A DNA stretch of 64,000 nucleotides, taken from contig NZ_JAAIKC010000002.1 in the NCBI RefSeq assembly GCF_010820665.1, positions 1 through 64,000 of the forward strand. The letters are read 5' to 3'. Shown piece by piece: positions 42,066 to 50,849 of the stretch. The stretch's first letter is position 1, and each line of letters starts with the position of its first letter. The position numbers were made by a program, and so were the translations under genes. Source of the DNA: Paenibacillus sp. SYP-B3998 (lineage in GTDB: Bacteria > Bacillota > Bacilli > Paenibacillales > NBRC-103111). The notes beneath the pieces are model-generated. The model was not told the origin of the DNA and ran no database searches. It saw nothing but the letters and a program-made list of their open reading frames with translations.

Positions 42066-42941
42066 TTATGGAACATTAATGACAAAAGGCACAGTAAACA
42101 CTTTTCCATTTTGTTGAAATTGACCCCAAATTTTAAATACACCACTATGCGGGAAGGTAGCCATAAACTTGGCATCCGGTCCAGAGGCTTTTTCCTCTAA
42201 AGGATGGACATGCAAATATTCTCCACCTTCTTGATTAAGAATAACTACATGTCCTACGGCTCCAAGGTAAGGCTGTAAATCCGCCACAGGTTGTTTCGTT
42301 TGAGCGTCCTTCATATTGAAATTCAAATTGAGTTCCATTCCTGCCATGAGATGATCGAAGGTGAGGGTCACTTCTTTGCCATCAACGATTTGGGTCAAGG
42401 ATGCATCGGGTAAAATAGCTTTTTGCTCGGGGACACTCCCTTGCGTCGTTACCCATTCTGTTTTGGTCATTGCTCCTAATCCCGAAGGTACGAAGTCTGC
42501 AATCAATTCAAACTCTCCCGCATTTGGAAATTGCGTAGTTACTGTAAATTCTCCCTTACCTTTATAATCCGGATGTATGTGATTAAAGAAAGATAGATCT
42601 TTACTTACAACAATAAAATGCATCTTTTTTTCATGTTGGACATCAAACTTGTCGATCGACATTCCGTCCTTATCTTGAATATGAACAGTGATGGTCGTAT
42701 CTTGGTTTGGCAGGGGCTTAGCATTTGAAAGTGTAAAAGTTGCTTTTACAAGCTCCGCCTTCGTTTTATCCGCTTCTGTTACCATCGCCTTGTGATCCAT
42801 TCCTCCCTTATCGCTATGATTTGCACTTTCCGTTGCTCCTGGTGTTCCGCCTTTCATCGTTTGATCCATGGAACCGACTGATTTTCCACAAGCTGTTAAT
42901 ACTGCAGTAGTTAATAAAATCGAAAATATCATTTTTTTCAT
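42066..42941 (-). CDS. Lipoprotein with two YtkA-like/Ig-type modules
   Basis: The 291-aa lipoprotein has lipobox LTACG (Cys18). A low-complexity Met/His/Gly linker (GGMDHKAM) follows, then two beta-sandwich-type halves. One has MHFIVVSKDLSFFNHIHPDY and the other HVVILNQEGGEYLHVHPLEE. The His-x-His-Pro pairs (HIHPD, HVHPL) suggest copper or other metal binding. It is immediately downstream of the two-component genes (about 70 nt) on the same strand, so its synthesis may be controlled by that pair, perhaps in a metal response. Confidence 0.75.
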   Translation of the reverse strand: MKKMIFSILLTTAVLTACGKSVGSMDQTMKGGTPGATESANHSDKGGMDHKAMVTEADKTKAELVKATFTLSNAKPLPNQDTTITVHIQDKDGMSIDKFDVQHEKKMHFIVVSKDLSFFNHIHPDYKGKGEFTVTTQFPNAGEFELIADFVPSGLGAMTKTEWVTTQGSVPEQKAILPDASLTQIVDGKEVTLTFDHLMAGMELNLNFNMKDAQTKQPVADLQPYLGAVGHVVILNQEGGEYLHVHPLEEKASGPDAKFMATFPHSGVFKIWGQFQQNGKVFTVPFVINVP

Positions 42942-43012
42942 AATTTCCTCCTAGACCTGATCTCCCTATTATTGTAAAGGAGACTTATGTATATCTTGTG
43001 TAGATCAGATCG

Positions 43013-44086
43013 TTAATTCAGAGGAAATCTTATTGTTACCGTTGTACCTTCTTCTACGGCGCTCTGAAGATGGACTGTCCCACTGTGGGCCTCGACTAAT
43101 CTTTTCACGATGGTTAAGCCAATTCCACTGCCTCCCGTTTTACGGTCACGAGACTTGTCCGCACGATAAAAACGTTCGAATACATAGGGAATATCCTTAT
43201 CACAAATGCCAATTCCCGTATCTCTGATACAAAAAACTGCTAGTTGGTCTTCATTATGCAAGTCAATCGTAACCTCACCGCCATGAGGGGTAAATTTTAA
43301 TGCATTCATTAACAAATTAACGAATACTTGCCCAATACGCTGCTTATCCACTCTAACTTGAACGAGTGCGTCACTGTACACATTAAGTCCAACACCTTTT
43401 TGTTCAAAGGCCGCTCGGCTTGCCTCAACGTGATGTTCTAAGATTGCGGACATATTTTCTTTATTTAATACTAGCGTAAAATGGGAAGACTCCATTTCGG
43501 TTAGCTTTTCCAAATCTCCTACGAGATAGCGCAGTCGCTCGATTTCTTCATAACAAGATGCTAGTCGCTTAGGCGTAGGTTCCCAAACACCTTCAATCAT
43601 AGCTTCAACATGGCTTTTAAGTGTTGCTAGCGGTGTTCTTAACTCATGTGCCACATCCGCAGTCAGTGTTTTCCGTAATTGCTCCTGTGAATGGAGCTGC
43701 TCGGCCAAATAATTAAGAGAAGCACCTAGCTGAGCGAGTTCATCATTGCCCTTAATCGTAGTTCTTGCCGTAAATTCCCCTCCTGCCATTCGCTCCGCGA
43801 TTCTTTTCATATGAATAAGAGGACTTGTAACTTTTTTAGCAATAACAAGACTTATTACAATAGAAAATACAATGCCTAGGATAGCTGACCACAGAACAGA
43901 CTGCACAAGCGCTTGCTCAAAATGGTTATCAAATGCCGGTGAGCTCATCCCGCTATCCGTCGCTTGCTGCTTGTAGAGAGAAAAATGGTAGTGGGTCTCC
44001 ACAATAAATGCAATCGTCGAAATAAGTATGACGCCAGAAGCAATACCAATAAAGGCAATCGCGAACCGTGCATATAATCCTCTCAT
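43013..44086 (-). CDS. Sensor histidine kinase
   Basis: The 357-aa kinase has two membrane segments (about 8-30 and 60-85), a HAMP domain (about 80-135) and a dimerisation helix with phospho-His147 in TADVAHELRTPLATLK. The ATPase domain has VNLLMNALKF (N-box), DTGIGI, FERFYRAD and GGSGIGLTIV. The extracytoplasmic loop is only about 30 residues, so it probably senses membrane or intramembrane signals. Its start overlaps the response-regulator stop by 4 nt. Confidence 0.95.
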   Translation of the reverse strand: MRGLYARFAIAFIGIASGVILISTIAFIVETHYHFSLYKQQATDSGMSSPAFDNHFEQALVQSVLWSAILGIVFSIVISLVIAKKVTSPLIHMKRIAERMAGGEFTARTTIKGNDELAQLGASLNYLAEQLHSQEQLRKTLTADVAHELRTPLATLKSHVEAMIEGVWEPTPKRLASCYEEIERLRYLVGDLEKLTEMESSHFTLVLNKENMSAILEHHVEASRAAFEQKGVGLNVYSDALVQVRVDKQRIGQVFVNLLMNALKFTPHGGEVTIDLHNEDQLAVFCIRDTGIGICDKDIPYVFERFYRADKSRDRKTGGSGIGLTIVKRLVEAHSGTVHLQSAVEEGTTVTIRFPLN

Positions 44087-44778
44087 GAAGACAATCCTCC
44101 CCCAAATCGATACCCGACAGCAAAGACAGTTAGAATATAAACAGGATTTTTCAGATCAGATTCTATTTTCTGCCTAAGATTCTTCACATGCTGATCAATT
44201 GCCCTGACATCACCTTCAAAATCATAACCTAGCACCTTCTGAATGAGATCCTCACGCGTAAAAATTCGTCCAGGGTGACGTGCTAGCGTAAAGAGCAATT
44301 TATGTTCGCTAGGGGTTAAAGCAACAAATTCTCCCTTCTTCACGACTTCACGTGATGTCGTATGAATAACAAGATCACCAGATTGAAAGGATATCGTTTC
44401 AGCCAAAAGTGCATCTTCCTGTGAACGACGAATATTTGCCTTTACTCTAGCTATTAATTCACGTGGGCTAAAAGGCTTTAACACATAATCATCCGCTCCC
44501 ATGGTCAGTCCCCGAACGCGGTCATCCTCTGTGACTTTTGCTGTCAGCATAATAATTGGAACTGCCGAATATTGCCGAATAGATTGACATACTTCTTCAC
44601 CAGATCGATCAGGGAGCATCAAATCCAAAATAACTAGATCCACTCTTTCACCGTGAACTAGCTCCAATGCGCGCTTGCCATTCGCAGCTTCTAGTGTGCG
44701 AAAACCCTCTTTTTGCAAGTAGGATACGACCACTTCTCTAATTTTTTCCTCATCATCCACCATGAGTACAGTTCTCAA
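44083..44778 (-). CDS. OmpR/PhoB-type response regulator
   Basis: The 231-aa regulator has a receiver domain with acidic pair Asp8/Asp9, phospho-acceptor Asp52 in LVILDLMLPD and Lys103 in VLKPFSPRE. A C-terminal winged helix (about 130-228) contains LTPSEHKLLFTLARHPGRIF and DQHVKNLRQKIE. It is the first gene of a unit with the kinase and perhaps the lipoprotein. It is divergent from the Fur-controlled binding-protein gene. Confidence 0.95.
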   Translation of the reverse strand: MRTVLMVDDEEKIREVVVSYLQKEGFRTLEAANGKRALELVHGERVDLVILDLMLPDRSGEEVCQSIRQYSAVPIIMLTAKVTEDDRVRGLTMGADDYVLKPFSPRELIARVKANIRRSQEDALLAETISFQSGDLVIHTTSREVVKKGEFVALTPSEHKLLFTLARHPGRIFTREDLIQKVLGYDFEGDVRAIDQHVKNLRQKIESDLKNPVYILTVFAVGYRFGGGLSS

Positions 44779-44978
44779 ACTGGATCACCTCCGTTACTTG
44801 CATGTACAAAAAATTATAGCTGAACCCACTAGGAAACACTATTCCTAGCCTACAAGAATCAACACAAAGATTAGCGATTACTGCTATCTCCGAGTATTTT
44901 ATACAAAATAAAATCAGTATATTTAATTTGTCCATTGCCTACAATTCTTCAATTATATATGATGATATTTATCTACAT

Positions 44979-44993
44979 TGAGAATCATTATCA
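44979..44993 (+). promoter_or_regulatory. Fur box upstream of the binding-protein gene
   Basis: TGAGAATCATTATCA matches the 7-1-7 Fur consensus TGATAATNATTATCA at 14 of 15 positions. It lies 35 bp upstream of the start codon at 45028. Confidence 0.85.
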
Positions 44994-45027
44994 ATATTTT
45001 CAGAGTAAAAGAAAGAAGGTAGACAGC

Positions 45028-46029
45028 ATGATGCAAAGACGAAATCTCCTCGCATTGCTATGCATATTAACCCTTATAGGGTCATTCTTAGCGGCATGCA
45101 GCAAACAAACAGAAGGAACAGGGAGTTCAAAGATAGCGCAGAACCATATAGCAGCTTCTAGCAGCCCACCCACATCTAACGCAAAGGAAAACACCCCCAC
45201 GACACACAGCTATACCGATTATAAAGGACACCAGGTGACAATTCCCGTTAAACCTCAGCGATTCGTCTTTCAGGGGGAAACGTTTGGTGACTTGCTCACT
45301 TTGGACTTAATGCCTGTCGGAGGCGGGAAAACGTTTGTAGATGGCATGGTGTTCGAAGACAAAGTTAAGAAAATGGAGGATACTGGCTTCCCAATGAACC
45401 TTGAGAAGATACTTGAGCTGCAGCCTGATCTCATCATTACCGGAAGTACGGACGATAAAGAATTCGAAGCATTATCCAAAATAGCTCCTACAATCATGTT
45501 TGACACCTTTGCGTCATTGGATGATCGCATGCATCTTTTAGGTGATTTATTCGGTAAGAAAGAGCAGGCCGAACAATGGCTGGCGGCTCATCATGTCCAG
45601 GAACAATCGATGTGGAAACTTCTTAAAGAACAAGGCATGAAGCCTGGAGAAACGGCTAGTGTTTTAACCTATTACCCTGGAAATCGTTTATTCGTCATGG
45701 CGACGACTGGCCTTTCTCAAGTCTTATATCATCAGGATGGGTTCAAACCTACCAAGAGAATCCAGAGCGTTCTAGATGAAAAAAAGGGGTTTCAGGAAAT
45801 TTCCATGGAGCTGCTTCCAGAAGTAGTAGGAGATCGTATTTTCATACTGACGCCTGTTGCAGATGAAGCTGTTAAATTCACTGCTGAAATGATGCAAAGC
45901 GAAATATGGAAAGCATTACCTGCTGTAAAAAACAATAAGGTTTATCAAATTGATATTCGCAAATCAGCAAGTGACGCGACGACTAGGGAGTCTCTTCTTA
46001 TCGAACTGCCAAAACTGCTAAATCATTAA
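45028..46029 (+). CDS. Iron-siderophore ABC transporter substrate-binding lipoprotein
   Basis: The 333-aa lipoprotein has a signal peptide and lipobox FLAAC (Cys24 from this start), a Ser/Thr-rich linker, and a FhuD/FepB-type binding domain. The domain shows VTIPVKPQRFVFQGETFGDL, ILELQPDLIITG and IAPTIMFDTFASL. The start at 45028 is chosen because GAAGGTAGACAGC precedes it and the Fur box lies upstream; the longer frame to 44935 would run across the Fur box. No permease or ATPase gene is next to it. It is closely related to the C-terminal domain of the next gene. Confidence 0.9.
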   Translation: MMQRRNLLALLCILTLIGSFLAACSKQTEGTGSSKIAQNHIAASSSPPTSNAKENTPTTHSYTDYKGHQVTIPVKPQRFVFQGETFGDLLTLDLMPVGGGKTFVDGMVFEDKVKKMEDTGFPMNLEKILELQPDLIITGSTDDKEFEALSKIAPTIMFDTFASLDDRMHLLGDLFGKKEQAEQWLAAHHVQEQSMWKLLKEQGMKPGETASVLTYYPGNRLFVMATTGLSQVLYHQDGFKPTKRIQSVLDEKKGFQEISMELLPEVVGDRIFILTPVADEAVKFTAEMMQSEIWKALPAVKNNKVYQIDIRKSASDATTRESLLIELPKLLNH

Positions 46030-46062
46030 ACGTTTTGGTTCATCATACAGGATCTTGTCGAT

Positions 46063-46100
46063 AGCTTTTCAACTAACCGTTGAAAAGCTTATTTATTTTT
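46063..46100 (+). terminator. Terminator overlapping the next promoter
   Basis: AGCTTTTCAAC and GTTGAAAAGCT arms with a TAACC loop, then a T-rich tail. The second arm contains the -35 box of the following gene. Confidence 0.85.
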
Positions 46101-46131
46101 TATACAATAGAGAAAGTGATAATCATTCTCA
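46080..46131 (+). promoter_or_regulatory. Promoter with Fur box for the AraC-SBP gene
   Basis: TTGAAA (46080-46085), a 17-nt spacer and TACAAT (46103-46108) form a good SigA promoter. TGATAATCATTCTCA (46117-46131) matches the Fur consensus at 14 of 15 positions and lies over the start of transcription. Confidence 0.85.
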
Positions 46132-46153
46132 ATTAAAAAAGGGGACTCAGCAG

Positions 46154-47818
46154 GTGACTCAACCCATTGTAACTACTCTTCCACTTCGTTCCTTGCTGTT
46201 CCAATTGTTAGAAGTTGCCCACAAGGAACACCCAGCTAACTGGAAGTCTGAACGCATTGTTTGCAAGAGGCATCATTTATTCGTATTCAAAATTGGAACA
46301 GGCGTTCTATATATCGATAACAACCAATATCATTTTGCGCCTGGTAAGAGTTACATCGTCCCCCCTGGATCTTCGCTATGTGTCCAGAGCGACTTCGATT
46401 GTGAGACAAGTTATTTTCTCATCACTTTTACTACTTTACAATCTAAGCCCAATGATGAAACTGTCGTTTATACCCACCCTATTATTCCTAACCGTTATGA
46501 GCTATCCGCTTATCCTTTCTCTCGTCTGATTCGGTTAATCGAGGAATTGTATGCAGGCAGAGATTGCAGCTCGGACATAGAATGGTATACCCAGCAACTA
46601 CGCTTCATGCAGCTAATGGGCTTTGTGCTCGAGCATAATCTGCGTTCGGATCATTCACTCAGCGCCACGCATTCTGTTGAGAATACGATTCAATATTTGA
46701 ATCGTCATTATATGGAGAATATCACTGTCAAGCAGCTTGTCCAGCTTGCTAATGTATCTCAATGGCAATTCACGCCCATCTTTCAAGAGCTGACCGGCAA
46801 GAAACCTCTTGACTACTTGACGGACCTCCGAATTAACCACGCCAAAGAATTACTTAGAAGCTCAGACGAACCCCTTCGTGAAATTGCTGCAAAAGTCGGG
46901 TTTGCGGATGAATATTATTTTAATCGACGCTTTCGCAACACAGCAGGCATCACGCCTAAGCAATATGCACGAAGAATGCGTGGAAAAGTTCGTGTCATGG
47001 ATTGGACCGGTCATGAGGTCGACATTCCTGTCATGCCACAGAGGGTGATCTATCATGGGGAAACCTTCGGCGATCTGATTGCCCTTGGAGTTGAGGCGAT
47101 CGGCAGTGCTTCGACCTTCATACGAGGAACGATCTATGAGGATCATCTGGATGATATCCACGATATCGGCCATCCTTTTAATTCGGATAAGTCACGTATG
47201 CTTGAACCTGATTTAATCATAGTGGCCAATGAGGACGAGAACCTATACAGTACAATATCTCAAATTGCACCCACGGTTACTTTTAATTCTTTTGCTCCTT
47301 TGGAGCGGCGCCTTCATACGCTGGGAGATCTACTTGGTAAGCAAAAAGAAGCCAAACTGTGGCTTGACGCTTATACCGCCAAAGAATCCACCATGTGGCT
47401 CGATCTCCAATCCCATATGAAGACTGACGAAACAGCCTCCGTATTCATTTTTGATCATGGTAATCGGTTATTTGTAATGGGCACAACGGGGCTTTCTTCA
47501 GCACTCTATCACCCCTTTGGCTTCAAGCCGGGTGATAAAATTCAAGAACTATTAGCTTCAGGGCAAGCCTTTATGGAAATTACCACGGATCAGCTATCCG
47601 CTTATGCAGGTGATCGAATCTTTATGCTCTTAGGCCATAATGAGATTTCCAGGCAAGCTACGCATGCTCTTATGCAAAGTTCGTTATGGCGTAAACTACC
47701 AGCAGTTCGCAACGGCTATGTCTATCAAGTAAATGCGTTGCATTGGAATCTAGGCGATGCACTAACAAGAGAGAGGCTGCTCCAAGCACTCCCCCTACTG
47801 CTAGCCAGGACGTCATAG
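46154..47818 (+). CDS. AraC regulator fused to a siderophore-binding domain (Btr-like)
   Basis: The roughly 554-aa protein has an N-terminal cupin-like AraC sensing domain (about 1-150) and an AraC HTH pair (about 195-300: NITVKQLVQLANVSQWQFTP, then PLREIAAKVGFADEYYFNRR and FRNTAGITPKQYARRM). A C-terminal periplasmic-binding-type domain (about 305-554) has VIYHGETFGDLIALGVEAIG. This is the architecture of Bacillus Btr, which activates siderophore uptake. The GTG at 46154 is the start because GGGGACTC lies just upstream and the Fur box is before it. The protein lacks a signal peptide, so the binding domain works in the cytosol. Confidence 0.9.
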   Translation: MTQPIVTTLPLRSLLFQLLEVAHKEHPANWKSERIVCKRHHLFVFKIGTGVLYIDNNQYHFAPGKSYIVPPGSSLCVQSDFDCETSYFLITFTTLQSKPNDETVVYTHPIIPNRYELSAYPFSRLIRLIEELYAGRDCSSDIEWYTQQLRFMQLMGFVLEHNLRSDHSLSATHSVENTIQYLNRHYMENITVKQLVQLANVSQWQFTPIFQELTGKKPLDYLTDLRINHAKELLRSSDEPLREIAAKVGFADEYYFNRRFRNTAGITPKQYARRMRGKVRVMDWTGHEVDIPVMPQRVIYHGETFGDLIALGVEAIGSASTFIRGTIYEDHLDDIHDIGHPFNSDKSRMLEPDLIIVANEDENLYSTISQIAPTVTFNSFAPLERRLHTLGDLLGKQKEAKLWLDAYTAKESTMWLDLQSHMKTDETASVFIFDHGNRLFVMGTTGLSSALYHPFGFKPGDKIQELLASGQAFMEITTDQLSAYAGDRIFMLLGHNEISRQATHALMQSSLWRKLPAVRNGYVYQVNALHWNLGDALTRERLLQALPLLLARTS

Positions 47819-48007
47819 TTGTTATGAAACGATTGGTTTATCCCTAGAATGGATGGATAATGCCCTTCTTCTCGATTCAAAATCAGCCGCTGCATGAAAT
47901 CAAAAGTTTGAAACCTGACAGAGGGTTTATTTTATTTTTTTGTAAATGTCTAAATATGACGAACACATGTGTTAAATTGGTTGAATATCAATCGGGGGGC
48001 CGAATCA

Positions 48008-48229
48008 TTGAACCATGTTACTGAAATTTATATCAAAAAACATCAACAATATGTATCTGAGAATCCTCAAGAACTTAAAAACTACGATACGATCTACGAT
48101 CACATGATCGTTTACTTCACTGAAATTTTAGGCATGGATGAGCAAGATGCATTAAGATGTATCCATGATTTCAAAAAAGATATGACTTGCGATCTAACGA
48201 GCATCATCATTCAGAGTGAACTCCTGTGA
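48008..48229 (+). CDS. Hypothetical protein, 73 aa
   Basis: This small acidic helical protein starts at a TTG behind CGGGGGGCC; the longer frame to 47969 lacks a site. It contains IYIKKHQQYVSENPQELKNY and a middle IVYFTEILGMDEQDALRCIH. It is unrecognised and stands alone. Confidence 0.55.
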   Translation: MNHVTEIYIKKHQQYVSENPQELKNYDTIYDHMIVYFTEILGMDEQDALRCIHDFKKDMTCDLTSIIIQSELL

Positions 48230-48387
48230 ATCTCCCATTGGGAGGGCTATAGTTCCTTTTCCAGGTTTCGATTAAAAAAATTGTTGCATTTTTCGACCTA
48301 AACTTACATTTTTGTTTGTTTTCAGACAGAATTTTTATTCTATTTCTGCTAAACTGAGCTCATCTTAGTAAAGAGGTGGGGATAATT

Positions 48388-48498
48388 ATGATCCAGATGC
48401 TATGGTTACTAATTTTAATTTTGTTTTTATTTGGAGCTTCCGTTCATGATGGGGATAATGATCCTCCTGAACGGATTCCAAATACGGCCGATTCATAG
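48388..48498 (+). CDS. 36-aa single-membrane-span peptide
   Basis: AAAGAGGTGG lies upstream of the ATG at 48388. Residues about 4-19 are strongly hydrophobic (MLWLLILILFLFGAS), followed by a short acidic tail (DGDNDPPERIPNTADS). The ribosome site, clear stop and composition support a real small membrane protein. Family unknown. It is convergent with the nucB gene. Confidence 0.5.
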   Translation: MIQMLWLLILILFLFGASVHDGDNDPPERIPNTADS

Positions 48499-48527
48499 TT
48501 TTGCCTATCGCTTTTGCATTGACAATT

Positions 48528-48971
48528 TCATTTAACTACAACTTCAACCTTTGTACCATTTGGATATTTTTCGAGCTGATTAGATATCCACGAGCCTGCG
48601 CCTCGATTATCTGCAGGAGTAACGTACCTAATATCAGCACCAGTCCCGCCTTCCGCACACATGGCCATCGGCCATTCGTCTCGATCATACCCTTTTTTGG
48701 TAGGAATTCCCTTGAGAGATTCGCCGCGATTTTGCTCAGCTCCTTCTCTATTAATCGTACACACTGCGGACTCTCCGTGTGCGATAGCAGATTTAATATG
48801 CGCAGCCGTTTCTGGATAGCGATCACTAGGGAAAACAATTGTTGCCACGGATCCAGGATGCGTTTTACTCGTGCTGCTCTTGAAGATATCTGTGCCGGAG
48901 GCATACGAGGCCCCTGCAATTAAGATTACTACAACTAAAAACCATAGGATTTTCTTAGTTGACTTTCTCAT
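48528..48971 (-). CDS. nucB: NucB-type secreted deoxyribonuclease, copy 2
   Basis: The 147-aa protein has a signal peptide or N-terminal anchor (about 8-25) and the NucB domain. The latter includes [39 protein letters not shown] and [13 protein letters not shown]. It shares the whole catalytic core with copy 1 at 32.6 kb but differs at the N-terminus and tail. It lies in the core chromosomal part, so it may be the resident copy while copy 1 is in the accessory part. It was read in this frame because an overlapping minus-strand frame lacks the domain. Confidence 0.92.
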   Translation of the reverse strand: MRKSTKKILWFLVVVILIAGASYASGTDIFKSSTSKTHPGSVATIVFPSDRYPETAAHIKSAIAHGESAVCTINREGAEQNRGESLKGIPTKKGYDRDEWPMAMCAEGGTGADIRYVTPADNRGAGSWISNQLEKYPNGTKVEVVVK

Positions 48972-49116
48972 CGTTCTCGCCTCCTCTGATTCAAGACTTA
49001 ATTATAAGAGATGGGAACGTATTTTTGAAGAGGTTGATGTAAATGTGAAAATAAGCCTACCAGTTGGTAGACTCACCCTAAGATTAATGAAATTGCAGGT
49101 GGTTATTCAAAGAAAT

Positions 49117-49158
49117 AAACGAGAGCAGAGTTGATCCTTCTTGGCTCTGTTCTCGTTT
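49117..49158 (-). terminator. Terminator of the 26-aa peptide gene
   Basis: AAACGAGAGCAGAG and CTCTGTTCTCGTTT arms (one mismatch) with a 14-nt loop. It lies 11 nt past the peptide stop on the minus strand. Confidence 0.75.
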
Positions 49159-49168
49159 ATTAGGGAAG

Positions 49169-49249
49169 TTAAAGCTTACCCGATTGAGTCGCCAGTTCGA
49201 TGATCATAACCATCAACACGAGCAGTTGAATGAGTGAGTTTTTACTCAT
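49169..49249 (-). CDS. 26-aa hydrophobic peptide
   Basis: GGAGGCGAAGAAAA directly precedes the ATG at 49249, an excellent ribosome site. The peptide is MSKNSLIQLLVLMVMIIELA followed by TQSGKL, thus one membrane helix with a polar end. A terminator follows at once, so the unit is ribosome site, 26 codons and terminator. Its size and shape recall small membrane toxins or membrane-protein modulators, but no relative is recognised. Confidence 0.55.
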   Translation of the reverse strand: MSKNSLIQLLVLMVMIIELATQSGKL

Positions 49250-49388
49250 TTTTCTTCGCCTCCATGAACAGAATAGAAGCTCCTCGCTTTGGTTCCCCTC
49301 TCCCACGGAAAATACTATTCACTTCCCACTATCATTTATATGGACATCTATAAGAAAATATAACGGTTTTCCACTCCAAACATTTAAC

Positions 49389-49583
49389 TAGCTTCAAGGT
49401 AATTAGCAGGAATATCTTCAAGCTCTGAATGTGGGTCAAACGTTGTGTAGACCAAAACCTTTTCCGGTTCTATATTTACGATATTCCCTTTCACAAAAAC
49501 GATCTCTTGACCATCTATCGTTGCTTGCTAATTCATCGGGCTGCCCACTTTGAAATCGCTAACTACTTCGCAATGATTTAACA
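49389..49583 (-). pseudogene. SRPBCC/AHSA1-type protein remnant
   Basis: The frame reads LNHCEVVSDFKVGSPMN, TAG, QATIDGQEIVFVKGNIVNIE, PEKVLVYTTFDPHSELEDIP to a stop. This matches the central part of AHSA1-family (START-like) proteins. An in-frame stop and missing ends show it is dead. Confidence 0.6.
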
Positions 49584-49587
49584 ATGG

Positions 49588-50649
49588 TCACTTAAACCAT
49601 TTCTTAATAACCGCGGCGCTCTCCTCAGAAGGATAATAATGCTTATCGTCCCCAGTTTCCCCGATAGCGAACACCGAAAATCCTAGAAACCAATCCTGCG
49701 TAAATACCTGCCGATAAGCTTCGAACCCTCTTGCTTGCTCCTCTCCGTTGTACACGTCAGAAGGCGAGGGATTCCAAGGATGTTTAGCAGCATAATTCCT
49801 TTTAGGAAAGCCAAGCTCACCCAGAAAGATCGGTTTATTCCAACGCTGATGCAACTGTTCAATCTCTTCAACAATAGGTTGTCGCCTATTGTATACTTTA
49901 GATGCATAAAGAGCTTCTTTTAATTGCTCCACAGTATTAACGGGTTGATCCGATAATTCAAAATAAGAGCCGATTGATATGTAGTCCATCATCGATAAAA
50001 ACTGACTATTCAGCTTGTAACGATATTCCCGTTTACTTGATTCGTCGCCCTCTGCAGTGAACCACCAGTTGGTCTTATAGGTAAGGAATCCTTGATAGTG
50101 CTTCCTTACCTCATCGGCGGTTTTTACCCATTGTTCATCATAAGGCTCTAAGTATCTTAGATTAGAGGCCATCATTAACACGTCTACCCGTTCTGGAACA
50201 GCCACTTTATCGATCAGTTCCTTCAATACCATATGCGTCCAATTGTCAAAAAATCGGTTCACATCGGAAGGGTTCCAATCCGTCTCGTACTTTTCACCCG
50301 CTGCTATCCATGGATAGGGCTCTAAAATGACGGCTATTTTGCGCTTTTTGAGTTTTTTTATTACTGCTTTGGCTTTCTGCAAGCTCCCTTGATCCACTTT
50401 CATCGTGCTTGCGTCCAGATTGTCAACCAAGATCATCACAGGAACATTAACTGCATTCAGAGAAAGTCGATCCACATCAAGTAACGCTTGATCGATGGAA
50501 TAATCAACTGACAAATTACCCGATTTTATTTTTTTTTGCATGAAATCAGAGGGAGTATACGTGTTCCATTGAACAAAAATGGCAGCGGCAATTACGATGA
50601 TAACAGCGCTTGTCGCCCAAACAAAAATCTTGATTTTGCGAATCGGCAC
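49588..50649 (-). CDS. Membrane-anchored glycoside hydrolase-like protein (GH113-type TIM barrel)
   Basis: The 353-aa protein has an N-terminal membrane anchor (about 8-27, FVWATSAVIIVIAAAIFVQW) and a TIM-barrel-like domain. Strands include VPVMILVDNLD, IAVILEPYPWIAAGEKYETDW, DVLMMASNLRYLEPYDEQW and KPIFLGELGFPKRNYAAKHP. The last carries the likely nucleophile Glu in GELG. It resembles GH113 (endo-mannanase-like) and related GTA-type barrels, but the acid/base residue could not be placed with certainty. A GGGAGGTG ribosome site precedes the start. Its substrate is unknown. Confidence 0.7.
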   Translation of the reverse strand: MPIRKIKIFVWATSAVIIVIAAAIFVQWNTYTPSDFMQKKIKSGNLSVDYSIDQALLDVDRLSLNAVNVPVMILVDNLDASTMKVDQGSLQKAKAVIKKLKKRKIAVILEPYPWIAAGEKYETDWNPSDVNRFFDNWTHMVLKELIDKVAVPERVDVLMMASNLRYLEPYDEQWVKTADEVRKHYQGFLTYKTNWWFTAEGDESSKREYRYKLNSQFLSMMDYISIGSYFELSDQPVNTVEQLKEALYASKVYNRRQPIVEEIEQLHQRWNKPIFLGELGFPKRNYAAKHPWNPSPSDVYNGEEQARGFEAYRQVFTQDWFLGFSVFAIGETGDDKHYYPSEESAAVIKKWFK

Positions 50650-50775
50650 CTCCCTTACCTCCTTCTATATTTAGACAAATACCCTTAACTATTAAGTTTA
50701 TTATATCTGTTTCCATTCTCGACAAATAGTTACTTTTAGTCATATTTCGTATAATTATAAAAATTATTTGTAAAC

Positions 50776-50836
50776 AAAAAATCCCGACCCATGATCAAGA
50801 ATAAGTGAATCTTCTATTCTTGATCATGAGTCGGGA
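50776..50836 (-). terminator. Long terminator hairpin
   Basis: Arms of 22 bp (50782-50803 and 50815-50836, one mismatch) with an 11-nt loop; six T follow on the minus strand. It closes the membrane-protein gene at 50850. Confidence 0.88.
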
Positions 50837-50849
50837 CACTATGTTGCCC

